64,000 nucleotides of DNA from Epidermidibacterium keratini (GTDB lineage Bacteria > Actinomycetota > Actinomycetes > Mycobacteriales > Antricoccaceae). Of this stretch, positions 1 through 7,224 are shown piece after piece. Each line of letters starts with the position of its first letter. Position 1 is the first letter of the stretch. Position numbers and translations under genes: made by a program. Below the pieces are notes generated by a model. The model saw only the letters and a list, made by a program, of their open reading frames with translations, did no database searches and was not told the origin of the DNA. The DNA is taken from the NCBI RefSeq assembly GCF_009834025.1, contig NZ_CP047156.1, positions 3,804,067 to 3,868,066 of the forward strand, written 5' to 3'.

Positions 1-1061
1 AAGATCCCGACGCCTGCGATCACCAGCCCGCCGGTGATGACGGCTCGCGGTGTCGTGCGCTGTGCGAGCGCCGGCGCAAACGGTGCTGACAGCATCCCGC
101 CAAGCGCCATCGGCAGCAGTGCGACACCTGCGAGGATCGGCGTGAACTCGCCGACTGTCTGCAGCCACTGCGCAACGAGCAGCAGGACTCCGGCCATCGC
201 AAGGCTCGCGACGAGCGCGGCGATCACGCCGGCGCTGAACGGCTTGCTCTTGAAGAGCCGCAGATCGAGCATCGGGTCGTTGCTGTGCAGACAACGCAGG
301 ACGAACAGCGCGAGGATCGCCAGGCCGCCGGCGAGCATTGCCCAGGAGCCGAAGTCGTCCAGGCCATTCTTGGCAAGATTCTTTATTCCCCAGACGGTTC
401 CGACCATTCCCGCGATCGCAAGCAGTGAGGCGAGCATGTCCCAGCGCGGCGGGTTGGGGTCACGCGCTTCGGGGAGCAGGATGATCCCAGCTGTGATCGC
501 CAGGATGACGATCGGAACGTTGATCAAGAACGCCGAGTGCCAGCTGAAGAACTCGAGCAGTGCGCCGCCGACCAGCGGTCCGACGACTGCGCCGAGGCCG
601 GCGGTGACCGACCAGACCGCGAGGGCCCGTGCCCGCTCGGCCGGGTCGGTAAAGATGGTCCGGATCATCGACAGGGTGGTAGGCATGATCATCGCGCCAC
701 CGACGCCGAGTGCGGCTCGCAGTGCGATCACTTGGCCTGACGTTGTGGCGATCAGTACTAGCGCTGAGACGATGCCGAAGATAGCGAAGCCGGTGAGCAG
801 AATCTTCTTGCGTCCCCAGCGATCGGCGACCGCGCTCATCGGGATCAGAAGTCCGGCAAGCACCAGAGAGTAGACGTCGACGATCCACAGCTGCTCGGTC
901 GCTGTCGACGACAGTTCGGCGACCAGATTCGGCAGCGCCATGATGAGGATCGTCATGTCCATCACGACGATCATCAGCCCGACCGACAGCATGGTCAGCG
1001 CGGACCAACGCTGTCTCTTCGATAAGGATCCGGGCTTCTTCGGGGCGAGCAGGCTGGTCAC
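1..1061 (-). CDS. MFS drug-efflux transporter, DHA2 (EmrB/QacA-like) type, C-terminus off the window
   Basis: Reading down from a GTG at 1061, the protein begins VTSLLAPKKPGS and runs into a hydrophobic helix with MLSVGLMIVVMDMTILIMALP, then LWIVDVYSLVLAGLLIPMSA and the MFS loop motif ADRWGRKK. This pattern is typical of 14-helix DHA2 proton-coupled multidrug exporters. About 353 residues are visible and the frame is open to base 1, so the last helices are missing. The GTG overlaps the stop of the upstream TetR gene by four bases (GTGA), with AAGGA just ahead, so the two are translationally coupled. The substrate is unknown. The TetR partner suggests a local efflux switch. Confidence 0.9.
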   Translation of the reverse strand, partial: MTSLLAPKKPGSLSKRQRWSALTMLSVGLMIVVMDMTILIMALPNLVAELSSTATEQLWIVDVYSLVLAGLLIPMSAVADRWGRKKILLTGFAIFGIVSALVLIATTSGQVIALRAALGVGGAMIMPTTLSMIRTIFTDPAERARALAVWSVTAGLGAVVGPLVGGALLEFFSWHSAFLINVPIVILAITAGIILLPEARDPNPPRWDMLASLLAIAGMVGTVWGIKNLAKNGLDDFGSWAMLAGGLAILALFVLRCLHSNDPMLDLRLFKSKPFSAGVIAALVASLAMAGVLLLVAQWLQTVGEFTPILAGVALLPMALGGMLSAPFAPALAQRTTPRAVITGGLVIAGVGI

Positions 1062-1606
1062 TTCGTTCCTTCCATGAGTCGGCGGATTGCCGCGGTCATC
1101 TCGTCTTCGTTGGGCGCGGTGCCGCGAAGTGCTTGCAGGACGACGCCGTCGCTATACGTGGCGACCGCCCGAGCGGCGGTGGGATCGACGTACTTCGAGA
1201 GATGCTCGACGAGGCCGTCGTACCACTGCGTCGTTAGCGCGGCGAGCTTCGGATTCTCTAGATTCGCTACGTAGAAGGCGGTTTCGGCACGCACGCGGTC
1301 CTTGTCGCTGAGGTACGCCGCCAGCTCGCGGGCGATGGTGCGCGGGCGGTCGGTCGAGGTCTGTAGGTCATCGACGAGGGTGGCCATCTCGGCCTCCATC
1401 GCTTCGGCGAGGGTGGCGAGCGCTTCGGCGAGCAGATCGTCCAGGGTCGCGAAGTACTGCGTCGTCGAGCCGAGGGGTACGCCGGCCTTCGCCGCGACTT
1501 TGCGATGCGTCACGCCGTTCAGGCCGAGGTCGATGATGAGGTCCGCGGCAGCCGCCACGATCGCTCGCTTGCGACCCTCTGGGTCACGTGTGGTCTTCGA
1601 GGTCAT
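1058..1606 (-). CDS. TetR-family transcriptional regulator of the adjacent MFS exporter
   Basis: 182 residues starting MTSKTTRDPEGRKRAI. The N-terminal helix-turn-helix contains LNGVTHRKVAAKAGVPLGSTT followed by QYFATLDDLL, the usual TetR recognition helix and YF/L boundary. The C-terminal ligand domain is unassigned. The frame is open upstream, but the extension is low complexity and would cover the operator, so the ATG at 1606 is preferred. A TAnnnT hexamer lies six bases before that ATG, which suggests a leaderless transcript. It is coupled to the MFS gene by a GTGA overlap. Autorepression is inferred from the palindrome over its own -10. Confidence 0.9.
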   Translation of the reverse strand: MTSKTTRDPEGRKRAIVAAAADLIIDLGLNGVTHRKVAAKAGVPLGSTTQYFATLDDLLAEALATLAEAMEAEMATLVDDLQTSTDRPRTIARELAAYLSDKDRVRAETAFYVANLENPKLAALTTQWYDGLVEHLSKYVDPTAARAVATYSDGVVLQALRGTAPNEDEMTAAIRRLMEGTK

Positions 1607-1612
1607 GTATCT

Positions 1613-1618
1613 AATGTA
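1613..1618 (-). promoter_or_regulatory. -10 hexamer of the tetR-MFS operon (leaderless)
   Basis: TACATT on the minus strand ends six bases before the ATG at 1606. This spacing puts the transcription start at or next to the start codon. It overlaps the inverted repeat at 1615-1634. Confidence 0.5.
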
Positions 1619-1634
1619 CATGCGTACATGTACA
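1615..1634. promoter_or_regulatory. TetR operator, perfect 8-bp inverted repeat
   Basis: TGTACATG and CATGTACA form a perfect inverted repeat around the four-base centre CGTA. It sits directly upstream of the TetR start and covers its -10 element, the typical position for an autorepressed TetR operator. A further GTGTAC half-like motif follows at about 1635-1642. Confidence 0.7.
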
Positions 1635-1733
1635 GGTGTACAGGATATGCTTTGTGACCCCACCCTCACCTTGTCCGGTCGGTTCGGGGCGTCGATCCGC
1701 CGTTCAGGGCAATCCTCAGGCGAGACTTGGGGA

Positions 1734-2321
1734 GTGACGGAACTACCAGCGATTGAGATTGGCGCGCTCGCACCCGAGGCGCGATTGCTCCTTGAGGCGA
1801 TCGTGAACGCGAGGCGGGTAGTCGTGCGGCAAGACGGAGCGACGTTGGGCCGCCTCACCTTCGAGCCTCAGGCTGTTCAGCCGGTCGATGCCGAACGCCC
1901 CAAGATCGTCGTGGCCGCAATGGATCTTCCCGACGAAGCACTCGACAAGCTCAGGGATGACTTCGGTCCCGGGTTCGTCGTGATGGACCTGCACGACGCG
2001 CCGCCGTCGGCCGACATCGTGCTAGTGCACGCGGTGAGCCCGCAGCTCATCGCCTCGCTCCGGGCGATGTATCCCGATGCGGAGCTCGTGATCACCGAGT
2101 TGGCAGATCCCGACTATGGCGTCGACTTCTCGGGACCGGTCAGTCGCCTGCTGGATGCGGGAGCGACTGGCTACCTTCCGCCCCGATCGATCCCTGAGGT
2201 TGCCAGCGGCGTACGCCGACACGTGGAGAGCAAAGCCATGGAGACCGGTTCCACCCGTGCTGAGATCGGGTCACCGGGATCGGTTGCGCCGCAGGAAGAG
2301 TCGCCGACCGAGATCAATTGA
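1734..2321 (+). CDS. Hypothetical protein with an N-terminal Phd-antitoxin-like segment
   Basis: 195 residues if the GTG at 1734 is used (preceded by GGGGA). An in-frame ATG at 1648 is an alternative, so the start is uncertain. The first 45 residues (LAPEARLLLEAIVNARRVVVRQDGATLGRLTF) resemble the Phd/YefM antitoxin pattern of a helix followed by a strand ending in an xxGxxxGRLxF-like stretch. Residues about 55-165 look like a separate alpha/beta domain (KIVVAAMDLPDEALDKL, DIVLVHAVSPQLIASL, AGATGYLPP) recalling a receiver-like fold without a clear phospho-acceptor site. The tail is Glu/Ser rich. No function is assigned; the Phd similarity is by eye. Confidence 0.6.
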   Translation: MTELPAIEIGALAPEARLLLEAIVNARRVVVRQDGATLGRLTFEPQAVQPVDAERPKIVVAAMDLPDEALDKLRDDFGPGFVVMDLHDAPPSADIVLVHAVSPQLIASLRAMYPDAELVITELADPDYGVDFSGPVSRLLDAGATGYLPPRSIPEVASGVRRHVESKAMETGSTRAEIGSPGSVAPQEESPTEIN

Positions 2322-2432
2322 GTCGGCGGCGGGACCACGTTAGTTCTTGACGCCGATCAAGACGGCCTGACGGAACGCCCTGGCCCGCTTCGTTACGAGT
2401 AAAGAGTGTCCGACCGGCCCCCGGCGTTCTGG

Positions 2433-2449
2433 AAATGACGTGGTCATTT
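2433..2449. repeat. Short perfect palindrome AAATGAC-GTG-GTCATTT
   Basis: Seven-base arms flank a three-base centre in the convergent gap between the 1734-2321 gene and the aidB-like gene. It overlaps the possible start of a very small reading frame at 2435. It could be an operator or a weak hairpin. Confidence 0.4.
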
Positions 2450-2584
2450 GCGAGCCCGGACGGTCGAGCGACCTTTGAGTTCATCACCGTCGACAAGGAG
2501 TTGCGCTGCCGATGGCGCCGTGTGGGCGACCACGCGTATTCAAGAAGCCGTGACGAAAGGATTGCTCAAAGCAGACGGGCGTAG
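2435..2584 (+). CDS. Possible very small protein, toxin-fragment-like (uncertain)
   Basis: A 49-residue frame starting MTWSFASPDGRATFEF and containing RCRWRRVGDHAYSRS. The amphipathic pattern and the WRRxGDH motif look protein-like and recall the C-terminal end of small RelE/ParE-type toxins. No Shine-Dalgarno sequence is obvious, the 3' end overlaps the stop of the aidB-like gene by 19 bases, and the frame is open upstream, so it may be a decayed fragment or chance. Confidence 0.22.
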   Translation: MTWSFASPDGRATFEFITVDKELRCRWRRVGDHAYSRSRDERIAQSRRA

Positions 2585-4218
2585 TCGATGATCGCTTGGT
2601 AGTCGACGCCGCGCAACGTGCCGTATCCCGGACCCCAGTCGCCACCCAAGCGTGAGGCGATGAACGCGTCGGCTACTGCTGTCGGTGCGTGCTTCGCCAG
2701 CAGCGCTGCCTGCACGGCAAGCGCGAGCTTGGTCGTGAGATAGCGCGTCGTCTCGGCCGGGTGCTTGATCAGTTCCTCGATGTCGCTCACGACGCGGGCG
2801 AGTTCGGCGTACTGCTCGGCTACCGGCTTGATCTCATCGAGCACCGGTTCGATCGCTTTCGGTTCGCGAGTCAGAACGCGGCCGACGTCCATCACCATCA
2901 TGTTGGACGTGCCCTCCCAGATCGCGTTGAGCGGCGCTTCGCGGTAGTAGCGCGGGCACGGGTGCAGCTCGATGAACGCGTTGCCGCCGATCGACTGGAT
3001 GACCTCCTCGACCACGCTCGGCGCGCGGCGGCAATTCCAGAACTTCGCCACCGGGGTCAGCAACCGACTGACGAGTGATTCGGAGACGTCGCCTTGGAAG
3101 TCCTCAGCGCGGGCGAGCCGGAAGGCGAGATGAGTCGCGCCGGCCCACTCCAGCGCGAGATCGGCGAGCACCGGCGCCTGGATCGGCAGCTCGGAGAGAG
3201 GAGCGCCAAACGCCGTACGCAGGTCGTTGTAGTGCAGCGCCTGGGAAAGCGCGGCGCGCATAAGTCCGGCAGAGCCGATCGCGAAGTCCAGGCGGGTGTA
3301 CTCCGCGGACGTCAGGATCGTGCGGATCCCATGGCCCTCTTCACCGACTAGTACGCCGATCGCATCGTGGTACTCGATCTCTGAGGATGCGTTGGCCTTG
3401 TTGCCGCACTTGTCTTTCAGTCGCATGACTCGTACGCCGTTCAGGGCACCATCGGGCAAGCGGCGTGGCACGAGGAAGCACGACATGCCTCCCTCGGTCT
3501 GCGCGACCGTCAGGTAGGCATCGGACATGGGCACGGACGCGAACCACTTGTGGCCGTTGATCAAGTACGTCTCGCCGGGACCTCTGTTTCCGGTCGGCCG
3601 CGCGACAGTGACGTTGGCTCGGAGGTCAGACCCGCCGTGCTTCTCGGTCATGAAGTAGCCGATGTGCGCGCTGCGCTTCTGATCGAGCGGCACATCGGCC
3701 GAGTCATAGTCGGTCGCGGCGATCTTGCTCGCCCACGGCTCAAGCTCGGGCTGGCTGCGCAGGATCGGGATCGCGGCGTACGCCATGCCAGTCGGGCAGG
3801 CGGTCGAACCATCGACCTGGTTCCACAGATACGACAGCGCCGCACGCGCAGTATGTGCGCCGTCCTCCTCAGCGGTCCACGCCAGTGAGTGAACCCCAGC
3901 GCCAAACGCCAGTGACATCAGCTCGTGGTACGCCGGATGAAACTTGACGCGGTAGACCTCGTCGCCGACGCGGTCCAGCTGCTGCAGCTCGGGTAGGTAG
4001 CGCTGGGCGTCGTCAACGATCTGGAGCACGTGCGGATCCCACACCTGCTCGCCGAGGTTGCTGATCTGCTCGCGCGCCCACGGCGCTCGCTCCTCAATCA
4101 GCGCGGAGATCGCCTTGTCTGCAGTGAATGCGTTGACGAAGTTCAGGTCGGGAATGACATTTTGCTTCGGGATAGGGCGCTGGCGTGCGAACTGGTCGGA
4201 CTCGTTGGTCACGGTCAT
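2566..4218 (-). CDS. aidB: Acyl-CoA dehydrogenase-family flavoprotein, AidB-like
   Basis: 550 residues, close to the 541 of E. coli AidB, and collinear with it: FHPAYHELM near 93, MTEKHGGSDLRANVTV near 190, NGHKWFASVPMSDAYL near 221, RLKDKCGNKANASSEIEY near 266, and NAIWEGTSNMM near 431. The last motif carries the acyl-CoA dehydrogenase active-site Glu region. AidB proteins bind FAD and DNA and protect against alkylating agents in E. coli; the role here is inferred. Its ATG at 4218 overlaps the stop of the upstream hydrolase by four bases (ATGA), so the two are coupled. A second AidB-like gene lies at 7225-8991. Confidence 0.85.
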   Translation of the reverse strand: MTVTNESDQFARQRPIPKQNVIPDLNFVNAFTADKAISALIEERAPWAREQISNLGEQVWDPHVLQIVDDAQRYLPELQQLDRVGDEVYRVKFHPAYHELMSLAFGAGVHSLAWTAEEDGAHTARAALSYLWNQVDGSTACPTGMAYAAIPILRSQPELEPWASKIAATDYDSADVPLDQKRSAHIGYFMTEKHGGSDLRANVTVARPTGNRGPGETYLINGHKWFASVPMSDAYLTVAQTEGGMSCFLVPRRLPDGALNGVRVMRLKDKCGNKANASSEIEYHDAIGVLVGEEGHGIRTILTSAEYTRLDFAIGSAGLMRAALSQALHYNDLRTAFGAPLSELPIQAPVLADLALEWAGATHLAFRLARAEDFQGDVSESLVSRLLTPVAKFWNCRRAPSVVEEVIQSIGGNAFIELHPCPRYYREAPLNAIWEGTSNMMVMDVGRVLTREPKAIEPVLDEIKPVAEQYAELARVVSDIEELIKHPAETTRYLTTKLALAVQAALLAKHAPTAVADAFIASRLGGDWGPGYGTLRGVDYQAIIDYARLL

Positions 4219-5108
4219 GTGGGTCCTCCGCGTGAGGGCTCGTTGCCGACAAGGAATCGACGGAGGACGTCGACGAGCTGTGCGGGGTTTTCCTCCGCCA
4301 TGTGATGGCCTGACTCAATTACAGCCTGCGCGGTCGGCAGCTCACACCAGGGCTTCCAGATCTGCGCCGGATCGCCGTACAACTCGGCCATGTCGTCACC
4401 ACTCGACCAGGCAACGAGGGTGCGGCAGGCGATCCGCCTTCTTGCGACGCGGTCGACCTCGTCGGCTTCGCGGTCGATGTGCAGCCCTGCGCGGTAGTCC
4501 TCGAGCATTGCTCGCACCGTCCGAGGGTTCGTCACAGCCGCGCACATGTCGTCGTAGTTCTCCGCACCCATCCGCTGCCGATCAGGCCTGTACCACGCCA
4601 GGGGGTCGGCATTGATGACTCGCTCGGCGTGGTCGGAGGAGAAGAAGAACCAGTGCCACCACCGCTCGGCAAAGCGCGCATCCGCCCGCTGCAGGGCCTC
4701 GACGATCGGCACGCTGTCGAGGACGGCGAGTTGGGTGACTCGGTCTCGGTGATCGAGCGCCGTACGGTAGGCGACGTAGCTACCGCGGTCGTGTCCGACG
4801 ATCGCGAACTTCTCATGGCCGAGATAGCTCATGAGTTCGACCATGTCGGTCGCCATGACGCGGTCACAGTAGTTGCGGTGGTCGGGATCGGGCTCGGGCC
4901 CGGATGACTGTCCATAGCCCCGAAGATCTGGGCACACTACCGAGAATCCCGACTCGGCGAGTGCCGGTGCAACCGAGTACCACGTCGTGTGCGTTCGCGG
5001 GTGCCCATGCAGCAGGACGACCGCCGGACCGGCGCCGCCGTAGCGGACGCGCAGCGTCACAGCGGTACTGAGGGGGACCGTGGCGAGAGTGAAGCCGGGG
5101 AAGAACAC
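4215..5108 (-). CDS. Alpha/beta hydrolase, haloacetate dehalogenase-like
   Basis: 297 residues from the GTG at 5108 (reads FFPGFTLATVPL). The oxyanion region is LLHGHPRTHTTW, the nucleophile elbow GHDRGS puts Asp at about 107, acid candidates lie in SSGDDM near 238, and the base is in ESGHHMAEEN near 268. Asp as nucleophile, DLRGYGQS at 61, and WHWFFFSSD near 151 (halide-pocket His-Trp in fluoroacetate dehalogenases) favour a dehalogenase or epoxide-hydrolase type activity rather than an esterase. A longer upstream frame exists but its extra residues are not family-like. It is coupled to the aidB-like gene and divergent from the acetyltransferase at 5158. Confidence 0.85.
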   Translation of the reverse strand: MFFPGFTLATVPLSTAVTLRVRYGGAGPAVVLLHGHPRTHTTWYSVAPALAESGFSVVCPDLRGYGQSSGPEPDPDHRNYCDRVMATDMVELMSYLGHEKFAIVGHDRGSYVAYRTALDHRDRVTQLAVLDSVPIVEALQRADARFAERWWHWFFFSSDHAERVINADPLAWYRPDRQRMGAENYDDMCAAVTNPRTVRAMLEDYRAGLHIDREADEVDRVARRRIACRTLVAWSSGDDMAELYGDPAQIWKPWCELPTAQAVIESGHHMAEENPAQLVDVLRRFLVGNEPSRGGPT

Positions 5109-5143
5109 GCACCCAGCATGCCAAATACCGCACCCAACGCGCC

Positions 5144-5149
5144 TAGAGT
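5144..5149 (+). promoter_or_regulatory. -10 hexamer for the acetyltransferase at 5158
   Basis: TAGAGT lies eight bases before the GTG at 5158, consistent with a leaderless or near-leaderless transcript. The position also separates this gene from the divergent hydrolase. Confidence 0.4.
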
Positions 5150-5157
5150 GCATCACC

Positions 5158-5766
5158 GTGATAGTTGCCGACGGGGACGCGCGGATCGCACTCGAATCCG
5201 AGCTCCGAGTTCTTCCCGACACGGTCGAGGTCGGGTCCGATGGGCGTGTGGGATTCGAGAAGGCCTTGTTGGTTCGGTCGGCAGCCGGGGTGTCGTCGGC
5301 GCGCAACTCGATCATGCTGCGCCTCATCGATACCGAAGCCGCTTGGCAGCGCTATACGGATTCTCGCATTGACGTCGAGGCCGAGCTCGGTGTCGATAAG
5401 ACCGAAGCCCGCCGCATGGTGGACGGGCTTCGCGCGGAGCGCGCTCGGATAGGCCTCGACGTATTCGCAGCCGAGTGTGACGGAGAGATGGTCGGCGCCA
5501 TCGGTCGCTTTCGGATGCCCTATCCCAACCATGGCTGGGCGCGCTTGCAAGAGGTCGACGTGTTCCCCCACTGGCGCGGTCACGGATACGGAAACGCAAT
5601 GATAATTGCGATGTTGCGCCTCCTCGAGGCTGAAGGCGTCGAGAGGGTCATCGTCGGTGCAGACGAGGATGACTGGCCGTTGCAGTGGTACCGCCGACTC
5701 GGTTTCCGCGACGTGGCGCGAGTACGCCGCCCGCAAAGCGGCAAAGGCACTTACGTCAGCACCTAA
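5158..5766 (+). CDS. GNAT-family N-acetyltransferase
   Basis: 202 residues starting at GTG 5158 (VIVADGDARIALESEL). GNAT motif A, which binds the acetyl-CoA pyrophosphate, is seen as LQEVDVFPHWRGHGYGNAMI (the R/Q-x-x-G-x-G/A pattern), followed by ADEDDWPLQWYRRLGFRDV, the usual motif B ending in a GF(K/R) turn. The N-terminal 60 residues are unassigned. The substrate is unknown. It is divergent from the hydrolase at 5108 with a 49-bp gap. Confidence 0.85.
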   Translation: MIVADGDARIALESELRVLPDTVEVGSDGRVGFEKALLVRSAAGVSSARNSIMLRLIDTEAAWQRYTDSRIDVEAELGVDKTEARRMVDGLRAERARIGLDVFAAECDGEMVGAIGRFRMPYPNHGWARLQEVDVFPHWRGHGYGNAMIIAMLRLLEAEGVERVIVGADEDDWPLQWYRRLGFRDVARVRRPQSGKGTYVST

Positions 5767-5818
5767 GGTGGCCTAGAGTTCGCAGCAGATGCGCCGCTAC
5801 CCGAGGGGATGAGCGCCG

Positions 5819-6403
5819 ATGGCATCGAGCTCCACTGACTACTCGATCCAGCAATTGACCCTGGAGACCTGGGATGTGTTTGCCGGGTTGGTGGAAAGGC
5901 ACAACGGAATCTTCGGCGGTTGCTGGTGCACCTTCTTTCACGACTGCACCGAGCGGGGCCGTGGTTACGACGGGAGCCGGGACTTCAAGAAGCGGATGGT
6001 GGCTGCGGGCGTGGCCCACGCAGCCCTCGTGATGGTTGACGGTGAGGCGATCGCCTGGGCCGAATACGGCACTCCCGCGGAACTGCCAAATCTCCACCAC
6101 CGCAAGCAGTATCTCGCCGAGGCCGACGTACTGCCGGACTATCGAATCACGTGCATCTTCGTCGATAAGCGCTACCGCAAGCAGGGTTTCGCCAAGGCCG
6201 CTTTAGCCGGTGCGCTGGACGAGATCGCAGCGCTGGGTGGGGGAGTCGTCGAGGGCTACCCACACGAGATCGGTGAGAAGCGGATGAACAACTCATTCGT
6301 CTACAACGGGACGCGTGCGATGTATGAGGAAGCAGGCTTCGAGTTCATCCGCGCCAAAGGGATGAAGAACACTGTCATGCGCCGTACTGTCCGACCGGAC
6401 TAA
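5819..6403 (+). CDS. GNAT-like acetyltransferase, cysteine- and aromatic-rich N-terminus
   Basis: 194 residues from ATG 5819 with GAGGGG upstream. It contains GGCWCTFFH near 32, ITCIFVDKRYRKQGFAKAAL (GNAT motif A with R-x-x-G-x-A) near 112 and FVYNGTRAMYEEAGFEFIRA near the end, which are typical acetyl-CoA-binding elements. It belongs to a subgroup with a conserved CWC tripeptide; the substrate is not known. It lies 52 bp downstream of the first acetyltransferase in the same direction and may share its transcript. Confidence 0.82.
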   Translation: MASSSTDYSIQQLTLETWDVFAGLVERHNGIFGGCWCTFFHDCTERGRGYDGSRDFKKRMVAAGVAHAALVMVDGEAIAWAEYGTPAELPNLHHRKQYLAEADVLPDYRITCIFVDKRYRKQGFAKAALAGALDEIAALGGGVVEGYPHEIGEKRMNNSFVYNGTRAMYEEAGFEFIRAKGMKNTVMRRTVRPD

Positions 6404-6448
6404 CGCACTGCTCGCGTCGCCGACGGAAGGGCGCGAAGTGCCACTCAG

Positions 6449-7207
6449 TCAGTCGCGGAGTTGCTCCTCGAGTTCCGCGCGAAACCTGCTGTCGAACGAC
6501 GCGTAGGTGGTGCGCAGTTCCGCGCCCGGCCAGTCGTTGTCCAAGAGTTCCGCAGGGAGCAGCGGATCCACCATCAAGTGGCGGAGTACTGCGGCCGAGA
6601 CAGCGAAGGCATCCGGCAACGCCAGCGATTCGTCCATCGCAGACAGCAACGCCCGAGCGCGTTCGGACCACTCGTTGAGATCCCATAACTCGCGGACTAA
6701 TGGTTCTGGATCCCTTGGATAGGAGGTGAAGTACACCAGGTCGTCGCTGCTCTCGCTGCCGTCGCTGGCCGAGACCGCGATGTTGTCCGGACGCATCCAG
6801 AGCCCTTCGCGCAGCTCGGCCATCCGCTGCGCGCGCATCGCGTTTCGGAAGGCATCGCGCTCACTGCGGCTGCGGCGTCCTGCGGTGATAGCGACCATCC
6901 GCCAGCTGCCGTCCCACGCGGAGGTCTGCGGTTGTCGGCTGGAGTCCTGCAGTTGTTGGCGTTCGATGAGCCGGTCATTGAGACGGTAGCCGTCACCGTC
7001 ACGCAGCAGCTCTCCGGATGTGGTCATCCGCGACAGCGCGACGCGGATGGTGCCTTCGGCGATATCGAAGAGCGCGCCGACTCGAACGAGCTGACTGACC
7101 GGCATCACAGGCGGATGGTGGCCGAGCAAAGCGCTGAGGATGACCGAACGCGTGCTGAGCGGGCGCACCAATGCTGCGACATTACGTTCTTGCTCCACGC
7201 GGTTCAT
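6449..7207 (-). CDS. PaaX-family transcriptional regulator
   Basis: 252 residues. The N-terminal winged helix reads STRSVILSALLGHHPPVMPVSQLVRVGALFDIAEGTIRVALSRM, in which the recognition helix GTIRVALSRMTTSGEL is diagnostic of PaaX. The middle and C-terminal parts (WDGSWRMV, RAQRMAELREGLWMRPDN, FTSYPRDPEPLVRELWDL) also match the family, whose founding member represses phenylacetate catabolism and senses phenylacetyl-CoA. Start codons of this gene and the divergent acyl-CoA dehydrogenase are only 17 bp apart, so it very likely controls both; the ligand is unknown. Confidence 0.9.
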   Translation of the reverse strand: MNRVEQERNVAALVRPLSTRSVILSALLGHHPPVMPVSQLVRVGALFDIAEGTIRVALSRMTTSGELLRDGDGYRLNDRLIERQQLQDSSRQPQTSAWDGSWRMVAITAGRRSRSERDAFRNAMRAQRMAELREGLWMRPDNIAVSASDGSESSDDLVYFTSYPRDPEPLVRELWDLNEWSERARALLSAMDESLALPDAFAVSAAVLRHLMVDPLLPAELLDNDWPGAELRTTYASFDSRFRAELEEQLRD

Positions 7208-7212
7208 GAGCG

Positions 7213-7220
7213 TAACTTTA
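7213..7220. promoter_or_regulatory. Overlapping divergent -10 hexamers shared by paaX-like gene and acyl-CoA dehydrogenase
   Basis: On the plus strand TAACTT (7213-7218) ends six bases before ATG 7225. On the minus strand TAAAGT (7220-7215) ends seven bases before ATG 7207. The two hexamers overlap by four base pairs, so two polymerases could not open both at once. Confidence 0.55.
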
Positions 7221-7224
7221 CGGC

